From Salvator merianae (taxonomy: Eukaryota; Chordata; Lepidosauria; Squamata; Teiidae), in the NCBI GenBank assembly GCA_003586115.2, contig QVOM02000116.1:34623946-34687945 (forward strand): DNA of 64,000 bases. Reading direction: 5' to 3'. Made by a program: the position numbers and the translations under genes. Under the pieces are notes generated by a model that was given only the letters and a program-made list of their open reading frames with translations, searched no databases and was not told the origin of the DNA. Shown here piece by piece: positions 11,423 to 25,069 of this stretch (positions are counted from its first letter, which is position 1; each line of letters starts with the position of its first letter).

Positions 11423-11576
11423 GACCCTTTCTGCACTGGGTCTTATTCAGGATTATATCCCAGAATAGGGACCTGCCATCTGAATGCTAGTGCCTGCCAT
11501 AGCGTGCACTGGCATGCAGATGGCAGCTCCCTGTTCCAGGATGAAATCTGGAATAAGGCCCAGTGGAGAAAGGGCC
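11423..11576. mobile_element. Family Z foldback MITE, copy 1
   Basis: Nearly the whole element is an inverted repeat. The left arm starts GACCCTTTCTGCACTGGG and contains 'ggattatatcccagaatagg'; the right arm ends 'cccagtggagaaagggcc'. Arms are about 75 bp with a very short centre. The same interior block is in 13366-13474 and 48793-48973. Target duplication is unclear. Confidence 0.75.
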
Positions 11577-13365
11577 CATGTATGTAGGATTGAACTAGAT
11601 AAACCAACAATGCAAGCTGGCTTTCTGCATCTTTTTACTCAATGGCAGATTGCAGACATCTTTCTGTGAAACACATCAGCCGAGGAATAATCTATCTGTA
11701 CTACGAAAAGGAAGCAAACCCCATCTGAGCATATCTCAAATGCACTACCAACGCTCTTGTAGTCCTAATAAATCCTACGTTATGATCTACTGATTGTGTA
11801 AATGATGGCCTCACCCTCATCTCATCTAAATGAAGGGGTCAGAAGCCCTATTTATTATTCTATAAAACATTAACCTAAAGGGGAATACATTTCACGGGCA
11901 TAAGAGTTAATTATCCTACAATGTCTTGAGAGCAAGCAGTAGTTCATATTAGCATAATAGATACATGTAAATCAATGTATAGTTCATGCAAGAAACATTG
12001 AAACGCTCATTAAAGAGCCATTCACATAGCATATCCTCATGCCCATGTGAAGTCACGAGAGCATCCAAAGGCATCAGAGGAGAACTCAGAACACAAAAAA
12101 AGTCTTTTTGTGTCTTCTTAATAGATACCATTTTTTGCAGTCTCTAACTTTTGAAATTCTTTTTGGTTACATCTCATATTGGACTCTCTGTAAAGTGAGC
12201 TCGAGTGAGTTTTGGAAGTTTTGTAATAAGTATCTGGACCACTATTAGGGAGAGAAGAGGTTAAGTTGGCAGTGGGAGAAGGATTTAAAGTATTATGGGT
12301 CAAAATCCTACATAGTTGGTGGCTAATCTACTATTTTGAGGGCCCTAGGAAGTCTCCAGGCACTTCATTGCTGGTATGCAAACAATGGTGGTAGCAGAAG
12401 CAAGGTCTTTTTAAAGAATGGATGCCTAGCATCCTATGCAAGATTTCAAAACACTGCTTGGCTATAACCTTTTAGGTCTGCTTTGAATTTTAAGATTAAA
12501 TGTCTATCTATTCTCACCGAAAAACAAAACAATATCCCTTGCCCTGCTATACCCATACACAAGGCAAAGCAAGCGATGGTTGTCTTCCAGAGTCTGTAAA
12601 CAGAGAGAGTGAAACAATAGCTGTCCAAAGTGAGAACTTCCTCTATTCATGTTAATAGACTGTTAATTATAGCCACTTAAATGTCCACAATGTTAACCAC
12701 TGCACTGCTGACTCTCCAGCCAGAAACAGTCTGCATGCAAGGACAATGCAGCTCATTAAACATTCCTGTTTTAGCAGTGCTGGTGTTTATTAATGTCCTT
12801 AATTAAAGATCAGGATAAAACCTCCAAACGTTGAACACCATGTGGTTTGTGGTATATGACTAGGCAGTGAAAGAGTTTGCACATTTACTAATAGATTTTT
12901 TTTTCTTCTAGCAGTGGTAAAGACCATAAAGTTTAATTGCCTAATAAATATTATGTTTCTTATAGTGATATCTGGTATTAGTGGGTAAAAGCCAACCTGG
13001 GATGAATAAAACAAACACAAAGAGCGGGGTGGGGTGTGTGTCTAGAATCTATCTGTAGTAAGATGTAAAATATGTTGTCAACAGATGGACATATAGTGAA
13101 CACGATCTTCAACAAAATTCTGTAAATCCAAAGACATTTAAGTGCTTTCTACACCTGTTTGTTTGTTCCCATCTTTCTTAATATAGAAAGCATCAGTTTT
13201 CTCAAGTTTCAGTGTGCCTATTTCAGATGTACTTCTTAGGGTGGAAATAAATAACACTGTTGAGTATCTGAATATTGTTATTATTATTAAACTTTATTAG
13301 CCAGCTTACTGATTATGTTTTTTTTTAAGAAAACAGAAAGAATGTGTAAAATGCAAGGCATTCAA
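11577..13365. other. AT-rich spacer
   Basis: No gene or named repeat was seen. The stretch around 12640-12810, with TTAATTA/TTAATGT cores, looks non-repetitive and could be conserved non-coding DNA; unsupported without alignment. Confidence 0.3.
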
Positions 13366-13474
13366 GGCCGTTTCTGCACAGGGCCTTAGGTTTGCATAGT
13401 CTGCACTAGCATGTGGACCGCAGACCCCTTATTCTGGGATATAATCTGGAAGAAGGCCTGGTGCAGAAAGGGCC
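13366..13474. mobile_element. Family Z foldback MITE, short copy 2
   Basis: It begins GGCCGTTTCTGCACAGGGCC and ends 'ggcctggtgcagaaagggcc'. The block 'ttctgggatataatctgg' is the reverse complement of the conserved Z interior. At 109 bp it is shorter than the other two copies and has lost part of one arm. Confidence 0.7.
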
Positions 13475-16400
13475 CGAAATCCAAAACATAAAGGACTTCT
13501 TGTGGAGTGCTAGATCATTAACAATATTGGGGTAAAGAAGTAAGTGGAAGAGCCATATTCTAGTTTTAAAAAGTCATCATTTAACATTGGTTGAGTTCAG
13601 AGATGAAAGCCTTTCCCTGCAAATAGGTTTTTCAAATGTAGGATTAACATATAAAAAAAGAGGAGAAAGATCCCATAACTTTAAACATTGCATAGAACAG
13701 GGAATTTAAGACTGTGCTGCAACAAATGCAATGATTTCAAATGAGTAATGGGTTGTTTTATAAGCAAAGACAAATCCAAACTAAACATTTTAATGACAAC
13801 ATATACGTTACACCAAACATGAATTATCTCACATATGAAAACAGGGCTCTATCCTGAAAAAGAAGAAGCCATCTCCCCTTATATACTGTTTGTAATGGCA
13901 AATTCCAGTTTATTAGGAAGAGGAAAAGGCAATATTTTATCAAACCTATACATTTATCGAAATCTGATACTTTTAAAGCAGAGATTCTCAAACTGACAGA
14001 GCAAGTGCTTTGGAAGGGCATAAGGTTGTGAGGTTAAAAAACACACCAAATATTTAATGTAAAATTCAGCTGAAAGCTCATGGCATGAGAAAAGTAGTAA
14101 TTTGCTAATAAATTACTTGATCATGAACAATACTACAGTAATGCAAATAAATTACAAGTATGTAATAAAAATATTACAAAATAGCATACACGTAAAACTA
14201 ATATAAATATGAGAGTGGATTTGTATCAATCTCTAGATCAGTTTTCAATCAAATGGGGGGAGGTGAGATTCAAAAGGGAGCATTTGGCATTCACTGCTTA
14301 AAAACTACAGCCAGGATAAAGCAAACCTGCCCAGTTTAAGTGCGTGCATGGGATCACTCAGAAGGATTTAAAATCCTGACTTGACTGCAATTACTGTGCT
14401 GATGGAAAGGCACTTCACATACAAAACCTCGGTCCTCACAAGTCATATGGAACGGTTATTGTCACTTATAGTAGAGACAGGAACACATGTTGTCCTCCTT
14501 GGTTTTCATGGACTGTGTTCAGACATTACAAAAAGGCCACCTTAGAGGCATCTCAGAGAGCCAGTGTGTGGCCCTTGTGTCCCCCAACTTTCTCTAATCC
14601 GCCTTTTCCAGCACAGAATGTTCATAAGAGGGGGGAGGGGCAGGCTGGTGTGAACAATCCCACCTCAGAGCCTTCAATAAGATGCCTCAGAGATGCTTTT
14701 TTTTTTTTGCTGTGTCTGATCACTGCCCTGGTGCTAGTGCAGCCAGTCTTCTTTGAGCAGGTATTGGTAGATGGATGGCACTTTTTCAATTATAACGATT
14801 TTTTTATAAGGGGTACCCAAGAAAATCTAGTTCTGAAGGCCGCATGCCTTCTATCAGACACTTGGAGAAAAAGCGTTAGACTTCTGCCGTCTCTCCCAAG
14901 ATAGTGCCCTGGCCTGCAGCCCACACAAGCCTTGCGGGGTTTTGATGTCGTTTCAGTCTGTTTATACAGAGTGCAGAGAACGCAACAGCTCTTTTGAAAG
15001 AGCAGCCAGGTGCTTCGTATGGATGCTTTGCAATGTTAGCAAGAACAACAATATCTGGGCCTAAGTGCTAGGTCTACCGCCACTCTCTCTCGAGAGGCTT
15101 TCTGCCCCACCACCATCCCTGAACAGTTACCATAGAGATTGTAGGAGCCACAAAGAGCTTCGGTCACATTACTGGCTGGGAGGGGGTCAATTTGTATGCA
15201 TGAGCCCTGCTGGGATTGAAAGAATACAAAGGAGGACAGGGGAGATAATAGAAATGGGGTAGGGTGGGGGAGAGAAATGAAGAGAGATTATGAGGAGGAA
15301 AAAGAAGCAGAGGGAACCCAAGCAATTAAAAACAAAAGAGAGGTAGAGCAGTGCTGGTGCAAGCAAGGAAGAGAAGAGGGGGAAAGAGAGAGGGAGATGG
15401 AGAGAAGAGGGAATGAATTCATCTTGTCAGATACGGCACCTCTTGTCACTCACTGACAGGAAACGCCAGCCTCCACAAGAGCTAATTCACAGGCATTGGA
15501 AACAGGGAAGAACAGCAGGGGTTGCCTTCATCACCTGACCTCTGCAGAAAAAACTGTGTTGGGGAAGAGAAATGGCATGAAAGAGAAAGCAGGGGAACGA
15601 ATGAGAGAACCGGAAGTGAAAGGGTGTCAATTGGAAAGAATCAAGGTGTGCTGGTAAGAAAATAATGGTACCCAAGACCCATTAGAGTGGTTAGAATGCA
15701 TGTTGATTATGGACGATGCAAGCCAGAGGTTTTAACTGTCAGGACATCTTTGGGTCTCCAGACTAAAAACTAGGGTTAGTGCCCTACGGCTCTTGACAAC
15801 TGGCCGAAACCCCAGAGGGATTTGAAGCTGATCTATTCCTTATTACCATATTCATCAGCCCAGTGACTCATTCATGGAAAATAAATTGAATAAATAATCT
15901 TGTTTCCAATATATCATTATTATTTCATGGTAATAAATGCTATTAGCCTTTAGCACTTATATGGTACGTTTTAAATTTTCAGTGTTTTACATAGACACTC
16001 ACAGCAGAAGAATAATTTCCAGTAATTTGACATGATTTAAACTTCTTAACTGAGCCAGTTAAATGCTACCATTTGGGGGACAGTTTGATGGCAAATATTT
16101 GGCTACATCATTTTAAGAATATATCTATTTAGAAATTAATATCATCACACATTTTAAAAAAAAGTAACAAAGTAAAAATAAGGACAGAAATAGTAGATCA
16201 AAATAACCTAACAATATAAGAGAATAGGCTAGAAATATATACAAACCAATATTCTGATATATGTTATATATTATTATTATTATTATTAAACTGTAATATG
16301 TGTTGATTAGAATATAAATTATCTGTAATATTATATTAATTCATATCCAGACTGTTTTTCACAAGAATAAAAATGGTCCATAAAAACAAATGTAAATACA

Positions 16401-16617
16401 CACATTAACAAAATCTCCTAGTAAACATATCAGTTGGGCTTGTATGGGATAATACATATCATAGAATATTTAATAACTCTGAGGTGCAATATGCCACAAC
16501 AATCAGAAGCCAGGGTTCAGATTCATAGAGTGAAGTTTTCCAGTGCCTTGGATAAGTTGATTCCTTACAATATGTAAAAAAAAAAAAAGTGTTAATATAG
16601 AGTGCCTTAGTTATTTT
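13475..16617. other. AT-rich spacer with a purine-rich tract
   Basis: A strongly purine-rich strand runs from about 15230 to 15420. A more GC-balanced stretch at 14940-15200 includes 'gttaccatagagat', one base from an RFX-type X-box, and looks non-repetitive. A segment at about 14590-14660 recurs inverted near 53095-53165. A (TTA)n run lies at 16267-16288. No gene found. Confidence 0.35.
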
Positions 16618-16990
16618 ATCTTGTTTATTTATTTGCATTTTTATCTCGCCTTATACCCAAAGGTCTCAGGGCAGGTTATAGCAATAAAAACAAAATCAAA
16701 AATGAATCCACTGAAAAGAACAACTGCCTAAAAGACCAGGGTAAATAAGTGCTTTTTTTTTTACTAATATTCTAAATGTATATAGTGAAGGTGCCTGGCA
16801 CCTCATCACAAAGGCTATTCCATAGTCTGGGGGCTACTACTGAAAAGACCCTATTCCAGGCCCCCACACTTTTCACAGTTGAAGGTGATGGTAAAACCAG
16901 AAGGGCCTTTCCTTCAGATCTTAAGGTACAGGCAGATTCATATGAGAGAAGGTCCGGTCAAGATCATAAATTGGCTCTGGAGATCAGTTG
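16618..16990 (-). mobile_element. L2-type LINE 3' UTR fragment
   Basis: In plus orientation it starts 'ttgtttatttatttgcattt', the reversed 3' tail, then the 'tatctcgccttatac...ggtctcagggcaggtta' block. Next comes 'ctattccatagtctgggggc...ccagaagggcc'. The same order is found at 17658, 30640 and 62818, the last attached to L2 ORF2 sequence. No coding part remains. Confidence 0.75.
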
Positions 16991-17657
16991 TAAGTACCCA
17001 ATAGTACACACTTGTGACATTGTTTCCTAGTAGATATGAAAGTTTCTACTCTACTAGTTTTAAAGGATCCTAAGTCTTTCCTTTTCCAAATTACATTTTT
17101 AATTTAGGGTGTTCTGCATTACTCCAGTTTTCAAACTGCAGTATTTTAATCATTTTGTTTTAACCTGGAGTTTTATTTATTTCATGGTTTTGATGTAAGT
17201 CAGCTTGAGAGAGGTTGGCAGCATATTAATCTCTGAAATGCATTTTATCAGCTCTATTTTAATGATAATGCAATACTTAACTTATAAATTACACACTTTT
17301 CTAGCATAATTGATTTAAACTGAGTTTATATTCAGCTAACTTTGTTTGGGTCTAACGTAACATAAAAGGGGAAAAAAGTCCAACAGCAGTTAGGATATTG
17401 TTCTGTTCTGCAGAGGTTGCTTTTTAATTAGTTTTAACTTTTTTTTTATTAGAACTCTCAATCCTAAGGGCATCTAGGGAGATCTTAATGGTTTTTCTGA
17501 AATTCATTTAATAATCAGTAAGATTAAAATAATTATCTTATTGCATTTCTTAAAGCTTATGTGTCTTAAACAATTAAGGTTTCTTTTCTCTAGACTAGAC
17601 CGCTTCCAACAGAAGTTTTTAAAGATGAGTCTATGTGGTATTGGCATAATAATGCAT
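16991..17657. other. AT-rich spacer, nothing recognised
   Basis: No gene or repeat signature beyond simple AT-rich sequence. Confidence 0.35.
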
Positions 17658-18160
17658 ATTTATTTATTTATTTATTTTCATTTTTATCCCACCTTATACC
17701 AGAAGGTCTCAGGGTGGGTTACAACAATAAAAAACAGAATGTAAAATACATATACCAAAACACTAACAGTGCCTGAAAGTGGGGAGGAGAAACTGTTTTC
17801 TTAGCCAAAGGCAAGGGTAAATAGTTAAGTCATCACTGCTCTCCTAAAGATATGAAGTGAAGATGCCTGATGCACCTCAGGGGGGAGACTGTTCCATAGT
17901 CTAGGGGTCATCACTGAAAAGACCCTATCCTGGGTGCCTACCACTCTAGCTACTGAAGGTTGGTGGTACAACCAAAAGGACCTCATCTGCATATCTTTCG
18001 GCATGGGTAGGTCGATATGGGAGAAGACGTTCCATTTAGGGCCTTGAATTGGGCTCAGCAGTGAATTGGCAGCCAGTGCAGCTCTTTTAAGACCAGCATG
18101 ATGTGGATCCAGCCAGCTGTTCCAGTCAGCAGTCTTGCTGCTGCATTGTGCAGCAGATCA
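17658..18160 (-). mobile_element. L2-type LINE 3' end fragment
   Basis: It starts with a reversed (TTTA)n tail and 'tttttatcccaccttatacc', continues through 'ccagtgcagctcttttaaga' and ends in 'gtcagcagtcttgctgctgc'. That last stretch is the part of the element just 3' of ORF2. It is longer than the neighbouring copy at 16618 and in the same orientation. Confidence 0.75.
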
Positions 18161-18671
18161 TCTCTGTCAGGGTGTGTGTTCTATATATATATTTCAAGTT
18201 ATATTTCAAGTTCAGCTACTATCTTAGGAGCCCAAAACATTTTAAAAATGCAGAAAATGCCACCTGGTTGTAGTTGAAATCATGAAATAGTTGCAGCTAT
18301 TTCTGAGATTTCTGACAATTTTTTTCCACTAAAATCTGCCAAATGCAACCTCTGAAAGCCATTTTTTAAATCTTTCTCTTTCATTCTCTTCTCTTTCCTT
18401 TTTTTGAGAACTGCATTTAACTATGAAGCTGGCATGTAATTTTCACAGCTTTCTTTGCTCTTGAGAACTAAACTACCTATTTATCAATAAAATTTTATTG
18501 CAGCACATCTTACTTTTTTCCACATTACATTTTCAGTGAACTCAGGTCCAAAGACATATTCTATTGTTTTTATTACTTTGCACTTTTCATTTCATGGACA
18601 AAAAAAGACAGAAATCCTTCTGCCTCAAACATCTCATCTACGATGATTTTAAACGAGAAACTATGATTAGT

Positions 18672-18755
18672 GACAATAATGATGATGACAATCATGATAA
18701 TAATGATAATGATAATGGTAATTATTATAATTGTCATAATTATAATGTATGGGAA
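18672..18755. repeat. (GAT/AAT)n low-complexity tract
   Basis: Degenerate GAT/AAT units. They explain the D/N-rich and I-rich open frames on the two strands. Confidence 0.75.
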
Positions 18756-19063
18756 GGAATCTGGATATAGGTATTCAAGGTTTGACTTTGCAAGCCTCAG
18801 ATAAACTTTTTTCAGAATTAGCCTGAAAAAAGAGGTGAAAATACATTTTACACAGAAGACTTGAAAGAATAACAGTAAAATAAATAGTCTTTCTTTGAAT
18901 GTGCTCCTGTCAACTAACTCCATATATTAATATAAAGTGGAATATAGTTCAAAAGGAAGAATAAATGTATTTGCAGCAACAAACATCCAAATTATTTTGG
19001 CCCATAGCTTTTTGCTGGCTAGAAGTGGAGGTCCTTATATGTTTTGTTGTAAGCACTCTTACT

Positions 19064-19605
19064 CCCTTTTTGCACAGTGCGGGCTATTCCCCACTGTACT
19101 GTCCCATGCTAGGTGGTCCTGCCCATGCTGGGGTGGACTAGCCCTAGTGTGGTCTAAGGGCTGTCCATGTGCCAGGTGGCCTGTGCCAACCCAGCCACAG
19201 CCAGATACCCCTGAAGGCTGGGCCTGCCCTCAGAGTTAATGTTGGAGCCTTCAAAGGTTGGGAACTTTTGTTTCCAGACTTTTTAGTTTTCAGGAGGGCC
19301 TTTTTTGGTGGTGCACCACTTTCAGTGCCATTTCTAGTTGTGCTTCCTGGAGTACCACCAAAAAAATCCCCCATCGTATTCCAACTTGTGGAGACATGCC
19401 ATCCATATGCCTCTACAGTCTGAGATACAGGCCCTGGACCAGCTGTAGACCTCATTATTGAGGTCTACCAGAAGATTGTTCTAAGGTGCCATTTGGGGCA
19501 CTCTAGTTTGGTCTATTCTCCATCCTGTGCAGACAAAGTGTGCTAAGAGGGGGTAGGCCTGTGAACCCTTTCCTAGCATGAATTATCATCCCATGTGGAA
19601 GGACC
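19064..19605 (-). mobile_element. Family X DNA element, inverted copy
   Basis: The left end is CCCTTTTTGCACAGTGCGGG and the right end 'catgtggaaggacc' reverse-complements to GGTCCTTCCACATG. The internal 'tgcttcctggagtaccacc' is the reverse complement of the 'ggtggcacaccaggaagca' seen at 38484, so this copy is inverted relative to 3366 and 38146. No coding capacity. Confidence 0.5.
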
Positions 19606-21024
19606 TTAAAGCCAATTTTCTTGGAATCAGAGTTCAACTTGAGGAGCAATAAACTGTAAAAATATGTTATTCCTCAATTTAACCAGTTGTACAAAACTAG
19701 TTACTGTTTAATTTGTTAGACTGGCTGTTCTCAAGATGGTGCATCTCTTCAAAAGAAACAAGTCCTCCTGAATTCAGCTTAAATGTGCTTAATGATTATT
19801 GATGATTGATGATAAGTGGTCCTAATCTATGACTGAGAGAGGACTACTTAGCTTGGTCCCTTACAGTAGCTAGAACTGAACTTATTATCTTTTGACTGAA
19901 TATACTCACTTGAATACCTGCTTTTCATAGTTGTGATTTTCTAGTTTCTTACATCTGGAGGCAGAGGTAGACAGTCTGATTCATGATGTCTCTTCTTTCC
20001 CTATCAAGCAGAAAGTGGCACTGGGATGAAGGAAAATAATCTAAATAACTAGAGGGTTCCCCCCATATATTTATCCCATTGGTAATTGTGTCATTTTTCA
20101 CATCAGGGATGACTAATCTCTGTTCAGGGACCTAAATGAGCTCTCAGACATATTTTGATGGACCTTTCTGCACCTCACTGCTTTGGATAAGGGTACCAGA
20201 ATGAAGAAAACCCTCACTGCTAGGATGCAGGATGGGAATGCAAATTAACCCTCGCTTGTGAGCAGACTGAACGTATTTTGTTAGCTTTTATTACCACTGC
20301 GTTGAAACTAAAATCTCAGCTCATTTATACATTAAGCATAATGGAAGAGAACAATGATTTTTTCTATCAGTTGTGAATTTGCATCTACTGCAATAAAGAG
20401 GGGAAGCAATGTAGCTTAACTCTGCAATAAATCTCAGGGGGGAAAGTTATTCTTGTTTGATTTATCAGGAATCTTTAGACCTCAATAGCTTTTCAGATGT
20501 AAAGATCACAGATTACTCTGGTAACCAATATTGGACAGGCAGACCTGAGGTTTCTGGCATCACTGTTATGAGTTCCAAGTTGCACAATCCTTAGCCATTA
20601 GCTGCACTTAGCCATGAGATTTAGTTTCAAAGAACCATTTTAATATAAAATAAAATTTAAAACTTGAACAAAAAATACTTATCTGACTTTTAGATTGGTT
20701 GCAGGTTCAAAGATCCTCCATAGAAGTGACTGACAGAGACAGCTTTATTACAGCCACAACTCCAAATACGCCATTGGTTCCAGAATCTACTGAAAGTAAA
20801 AATAAAAATATAAACAGATTAAGTTAAAATTTCAGTAAATAAAAGACATTTAAATAGATATCTGTGAAGGAAAAGATCTGGAGTTTGGTAATGTTTCATT
20901 TCCAATTATTTTGGGTTCCAGGACAATATGAGATAGTATATAATACATTGTGAGTCATTTCTATAACAGCAAAGAAATTGTTAGGTTGTATTATTAGTTT
21001 GTTAATCTCAGATAGAAATAAAGT
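19606..21024. other. AT-rich spacer, nothing recognised
   Basis: Near 20160 'gacctttctgcacctcactg' resembles a Y/Z-type terminus, but no partner end was found. Confidence 0.35.
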
Positions 21025-21449
21025 TAAATACCATTGCAGTGGTCAGAAATAAAATTAAATACACAGATAGAATTGACTATGACTGGCTGATTAAAATGAT
21101 TGACCTTGCTGAGATGGACAAATTGACAAGCCTATTGAAAATTAAGACTGTGGATATGTTTATTAAAAACTGGAAACCCTTTATTGACTTTCTACAAGAA
21201 TTAGAAAATGAGCTTCTCATTGCTGGGTTTGAAGAATAAAGATGGAAGAAGATCCGTCAGAAGGAGGGGCAAGAAATAAGGAATATAAGAGAAACTTTTG
21301 AAGAAGGTGGGAAGTCATCAGTTTATTCAATGAATGGCTACTTATATAAATATACCCATTTGGGAACTTGACATATGTTTTATGTATTCTTAAAATAAAT
21401 AATAATAAAAGGAAGTTAAAAAAAGAAATAAAAATAAATACCATTGCAG
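21025..21449 (+). mobile_element. 5'-truncated L1 LINE insertion with target duplication
   Basis: The 15-bp sequence TAAATACCATTGCAG occurs at 21025-21039 and again at 21435-21449, bracketing a 395-bp insert. The insert opens in frame with the ORF2 C-terminus: LAEMDKLTSLL, then NWKPFIDFL, then an ELLIAGFEE ending and a stop at 21237-21239. This is the usual ending of vertebrate L1 ORF2. A 3' UTR follows, ending in an A-rich tail with AATAAA-type motifs. Only about 65 codons are kept. This is a textbook target-primed, 5'-truncated retroposition; the exact duplication suggests moderate age. Confidence 0.85.
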
Positions 21450-22930
21450 GGTCTTCCTACGTATTATTTTAATCCATTCATCAATGGATTAAAAAAAATC
21501 TTCTATAGTATTCCAGATTCAAGCTACATGTGAAAAAAACATGAAGTAGTGAGTTCCATTTACCTGAGTTAGATGGGCGTGGTCATTGGTCATTCTGGAA
21601 TATCTATGTAGTAGCGCTGAAGAAAAGCATTGTCCAGGGCATTCTGCTTGCCCTGGTGAATAATCTCCTGTATCTGGGTATGATTGGAGTTGACAAGTAT
21701 CTTGCCAGACTGGTATCATTGGGCAAAAGATGCAGATAAACTATTTGAGGCAATCGGCAGACTGTTCTGCAAGCCAGCATCTGTAATACATTGTGACAGT
21801 GTCTGTCAAGCTTTATGGAGACTGCGAGATAATGAAAAATTAAAAAAGAATTCTATTGTTGCATTTAATGTGTGCAAAGATAGTAAAATGAGTTCCAAAT
21901 GATGCAGTGGAGAAAACAGTTTATTTCAGAACAGAACAATGATATCATCAAGTATGACAAATTAATAGATGGCTCATCTCTTACTGGAAGTTAACTGAAG
22001 GGGTAACAAAGCTTTCAAGTATCACTGCAGTTTGTGGCATGCTAGAGTAAATCAGGGAATAGGTCTATTTACCAGTTCCCTGCTTTTTGGCTGTCACCTG
22101 AGCCTAATTTTTGCTGCTGTCTAGCATGCATATGCAAAATGAATTGGTGCAGCTACCTGCATTTTCAGACTTCATGTAGAGCAATGGATGTGGATATGAT
22201 GCATTCTAGTTCCTCAAGATTTACTACCAGATTACTAATAGTTCACATAAATAACTGGCATTTGACTACACCGATTTGCTGCCCTCTAGGCCTTTTGACT
22301 ACAACACCCATACATCCCATCCAGCACAACTCTGCCAGTTAGGGTAGATCAGTATGGCAGTCCAAAGCATCTTGGACAGCACTATGAAAAATATTATTTA
22401 CATCATAGTTTGGGGGCTTTTACATATCTTGTAAACGATAGCAGTTCCATATTAGTCAGATTATTATTATTATTTCCCTCATGCTTACTGTGTTTTCTTT
22501 TCTGACAAATATATTATGAAAATAAGATTTCACCAGACTTCCCTTTTGCTCAGTACTATTTATGTTAGGTTGTGTCTCCACTGCTGGGTGGAGGGGGCTT
22601 GATGGTGGCCAGAGGGGGAGGCATCATGGAACAAGGCACCTTCCTCATATCCAATTTGGAGCAAGGAGGCACCATTTCCCATGGCATCTTCATGCATGGT
22701 GCAAGAAAGCGCAGGAGGCACCTTCACTGGAGAATGTACTGGCAAAGGGACAATGCAATTGCTGTGAGGTGCCTGCTGTTGCCAAAGATTGATGTGGGGT
22801 GGCAGCAGGTATCTTCTTTGACTGATGACGACTCCCTGGAGGGGTAAATGGAGATGGGGCCTTAGATTCTCATTAAGAAATGACAGCTTAGAAAAATCAT
22901 TTAATTTGGCAACATTTAAAAACCCAGGGG
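21450..22930. other. Spacer; GC-rich block at 22560-22860
   Basis: A (TTA)n run lies at 22459-22475. The GC-rich block at 22560-22860 has frames on both strands and words such as 'ggaggcacc' repeated; it looks like another DNA element, but I could not define ends. Confidence 0.3.
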
Positions 22931-23149
22931 CTGTGTTCACACCAAAATTTTAATCCAGCTTCAGTCCATCTTCAGAATGAAAGAACACATCAGCAAAGGG
23001 ACTACTCAATTTCTTTCTGCATTATCTAACCCAAAGATAGATTTTCTGAATTAGTTAATGCCAAAAGTAACCAGCTTGTCACTTTGCTGATTAGTCCTCT
23101 CACTCTGAAAGTGGACTGAAGCTGGATTAAAATTTAGGTGTGAACACAG
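22931..23149. mobile_element. Foldback MITE, copy A
   Basis: The left arm CTGTGTTCACACCAAAATTT continues 'taatccagcttcagtcca'. It is the near-exact reverse complement of the right arm, which ends 'aaatttaggtgtgaacacag'. Arms are about 55 bp. A second copy of the same family is at 27798-28014. No obvious target duplication here. Confidence 0.75.
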
Positions 23150-25069
23150 ATAGGATTTTCCTATGTAAAGTTTTCAATGTGGCTTTCTTTAGTGAAACTT
23201 AAAAATTCCTACAGCTTAGCCAAGTCCTCTGCCACCCAACGTATGTTCTCTAAATTACATTATTAGTTTGTTTACCATTTGTATAGCACCATTTATATCT
23301 TTAGAAGTGAAATGTCAGACATCCATGTAACAGCAGGAAGTCTGTGTTTGTTTTTGCAAATGATGTATTAGGCTCTGCATTGGTAGTCTAACTTTAAAAT
23401 TTAGAAGGATTTTTCCATTTTGGCTAACTACAAGCCAAAATGAAGTTGGACAGCAGACTTTCAAAAAAGTAATATTGTGAATGGATGTGGAGACTTTACA
23501 GCAGCACAGAATTCTTTGCCTTACAAAACTGAGTGAAAAGGCTGATATTTTGTGTACATGGAAAAGGTTCTACACAGTTGTACCACTTGTGTTTTTCAGG
23601 CCTCAGGGCACAGCTCTGAATATCCAGTGTTGGATCTTTTGGCTTTTTTCTGTAAGTAATTCTGCCAAGTTTATACAGTGAGGGCATGGATCCAAGGAGG
23701 ACAAAACAGTAAAGGAAAAACAAAAGAAAGAATTTGCAGCAAGAAAGTCTTTGAGCGATGTAGGTTGTGCCCCTCTTGTAAACTGTTTCCCCAAATGCTC
23801 TATGTGACCCCTCTCTATTTAAAAAAATTCTCCCCTTTCATTAATAAAATAATAATTCACATTCTAGATTAAGAGCCTTCAAAGGCCACTCAAACTCACT
23901 ATGTTGCACATATTTCCCCATTTTAATTCAATCCAACAGCTGCTTTTCAGTTTTGGTTACAGAAAAACAAAAACATGGAATAACCTTTCAGTCATATCTG
24001 AGATGGAAACACCCTTTAATCAGGCCTAATCCAAACTTGTGCAGAAGTTCTTGCCTGCAAACACACTGATACAAACAAATCAATCTTTGAAAAGGTTCCT
24101 ACGTTCTCTTTAGATTTTTTTTTAAGTGAAGAGGGAAATCTACTCAGAAAAATAAATTAATTCCCCAAATTATTATTTTTGGTATGGTTCTGCTGTGGGT
24201 GCAAATGAACCTGAACCACAGGTTTTTAAAAAAATCTATAATCACTCAAGAGATGTACAGATTTTTGGTTCAGTATGTTGATATTTTTAAGATAACTTAT
24301 AGTATTTAAATGAATTACTATATTGTTCCTTCTAGCCTTTCAGATATGGAGACTGCATTCTGAGGAAGAAAAGTAGCAAGAATGCTTAGAATTAAGATGA
24401 AATCAACTAAACTGTGCTATTTCTCTGTAGCACTCATGTTATTACGATTTAAGTATTTGCTACAAATATGTATTTTAGCATTAGTGAAACAGCAGATGAC
24501 CGCTATTTATCTTCCAGTCTTGTGCTTCTTAAAGCAGAAAAGAGTGGAAATTTTTAAGGTGGTTTTCTTTTGTTGAGGGTAGACACCTGTTAACTTTCTT
24601 TGAGACTGCTTTTATTTCTAGGCAAACCATACTGCATATGGATGCTGCTAGAACAAAAAACTCAGAACACTAACAACCATAACTCAAACGAAGGTTGCTC
24701 TGCTAATTATAGTACAGTAGTTAGGTCTACAGTGTTGCTGCTGCTTAGAGCTAAAGCTGAATATCTAAAAAACTGTGCCGTTTGCTTCGTAATATTTGTA
24801 TTGATTTCTACCCGGGGCTTCTACCTCACTATACATCTAGAACACTTCGATTTAGGAATCCCATATCAAGGCCTGGACAGTCACCACAAGTGCTCCAACT
24901 ACTTCTGTTGGGGGGGGGGGAGAGAAAGAAAGGCTTTTCTTGTTATGATTAAAAGTTCGAATCTCTTCCAGTAAAGAGCAACTGAGGGCAAACAACTCCC
25001 TCTGTGAATGCATTTGCTTGTGGCTTTTTCTTTCCATCTCCGTTGAATGAAGACCTCTTATAGGCCCCC
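23150..25069. other. AT-rich spacer
   Basis: No gene or named repeat was recognised. An 11-G run ends at 24920, just upstream of the CpG-rich block. Confidence 0.35.

Noticed and set aside
18564..18923. Asn/Asp-rich and Ile-rich frames on opposite strands
   Set aside because: Artefact of the GAT/AAT low-complexity tract.
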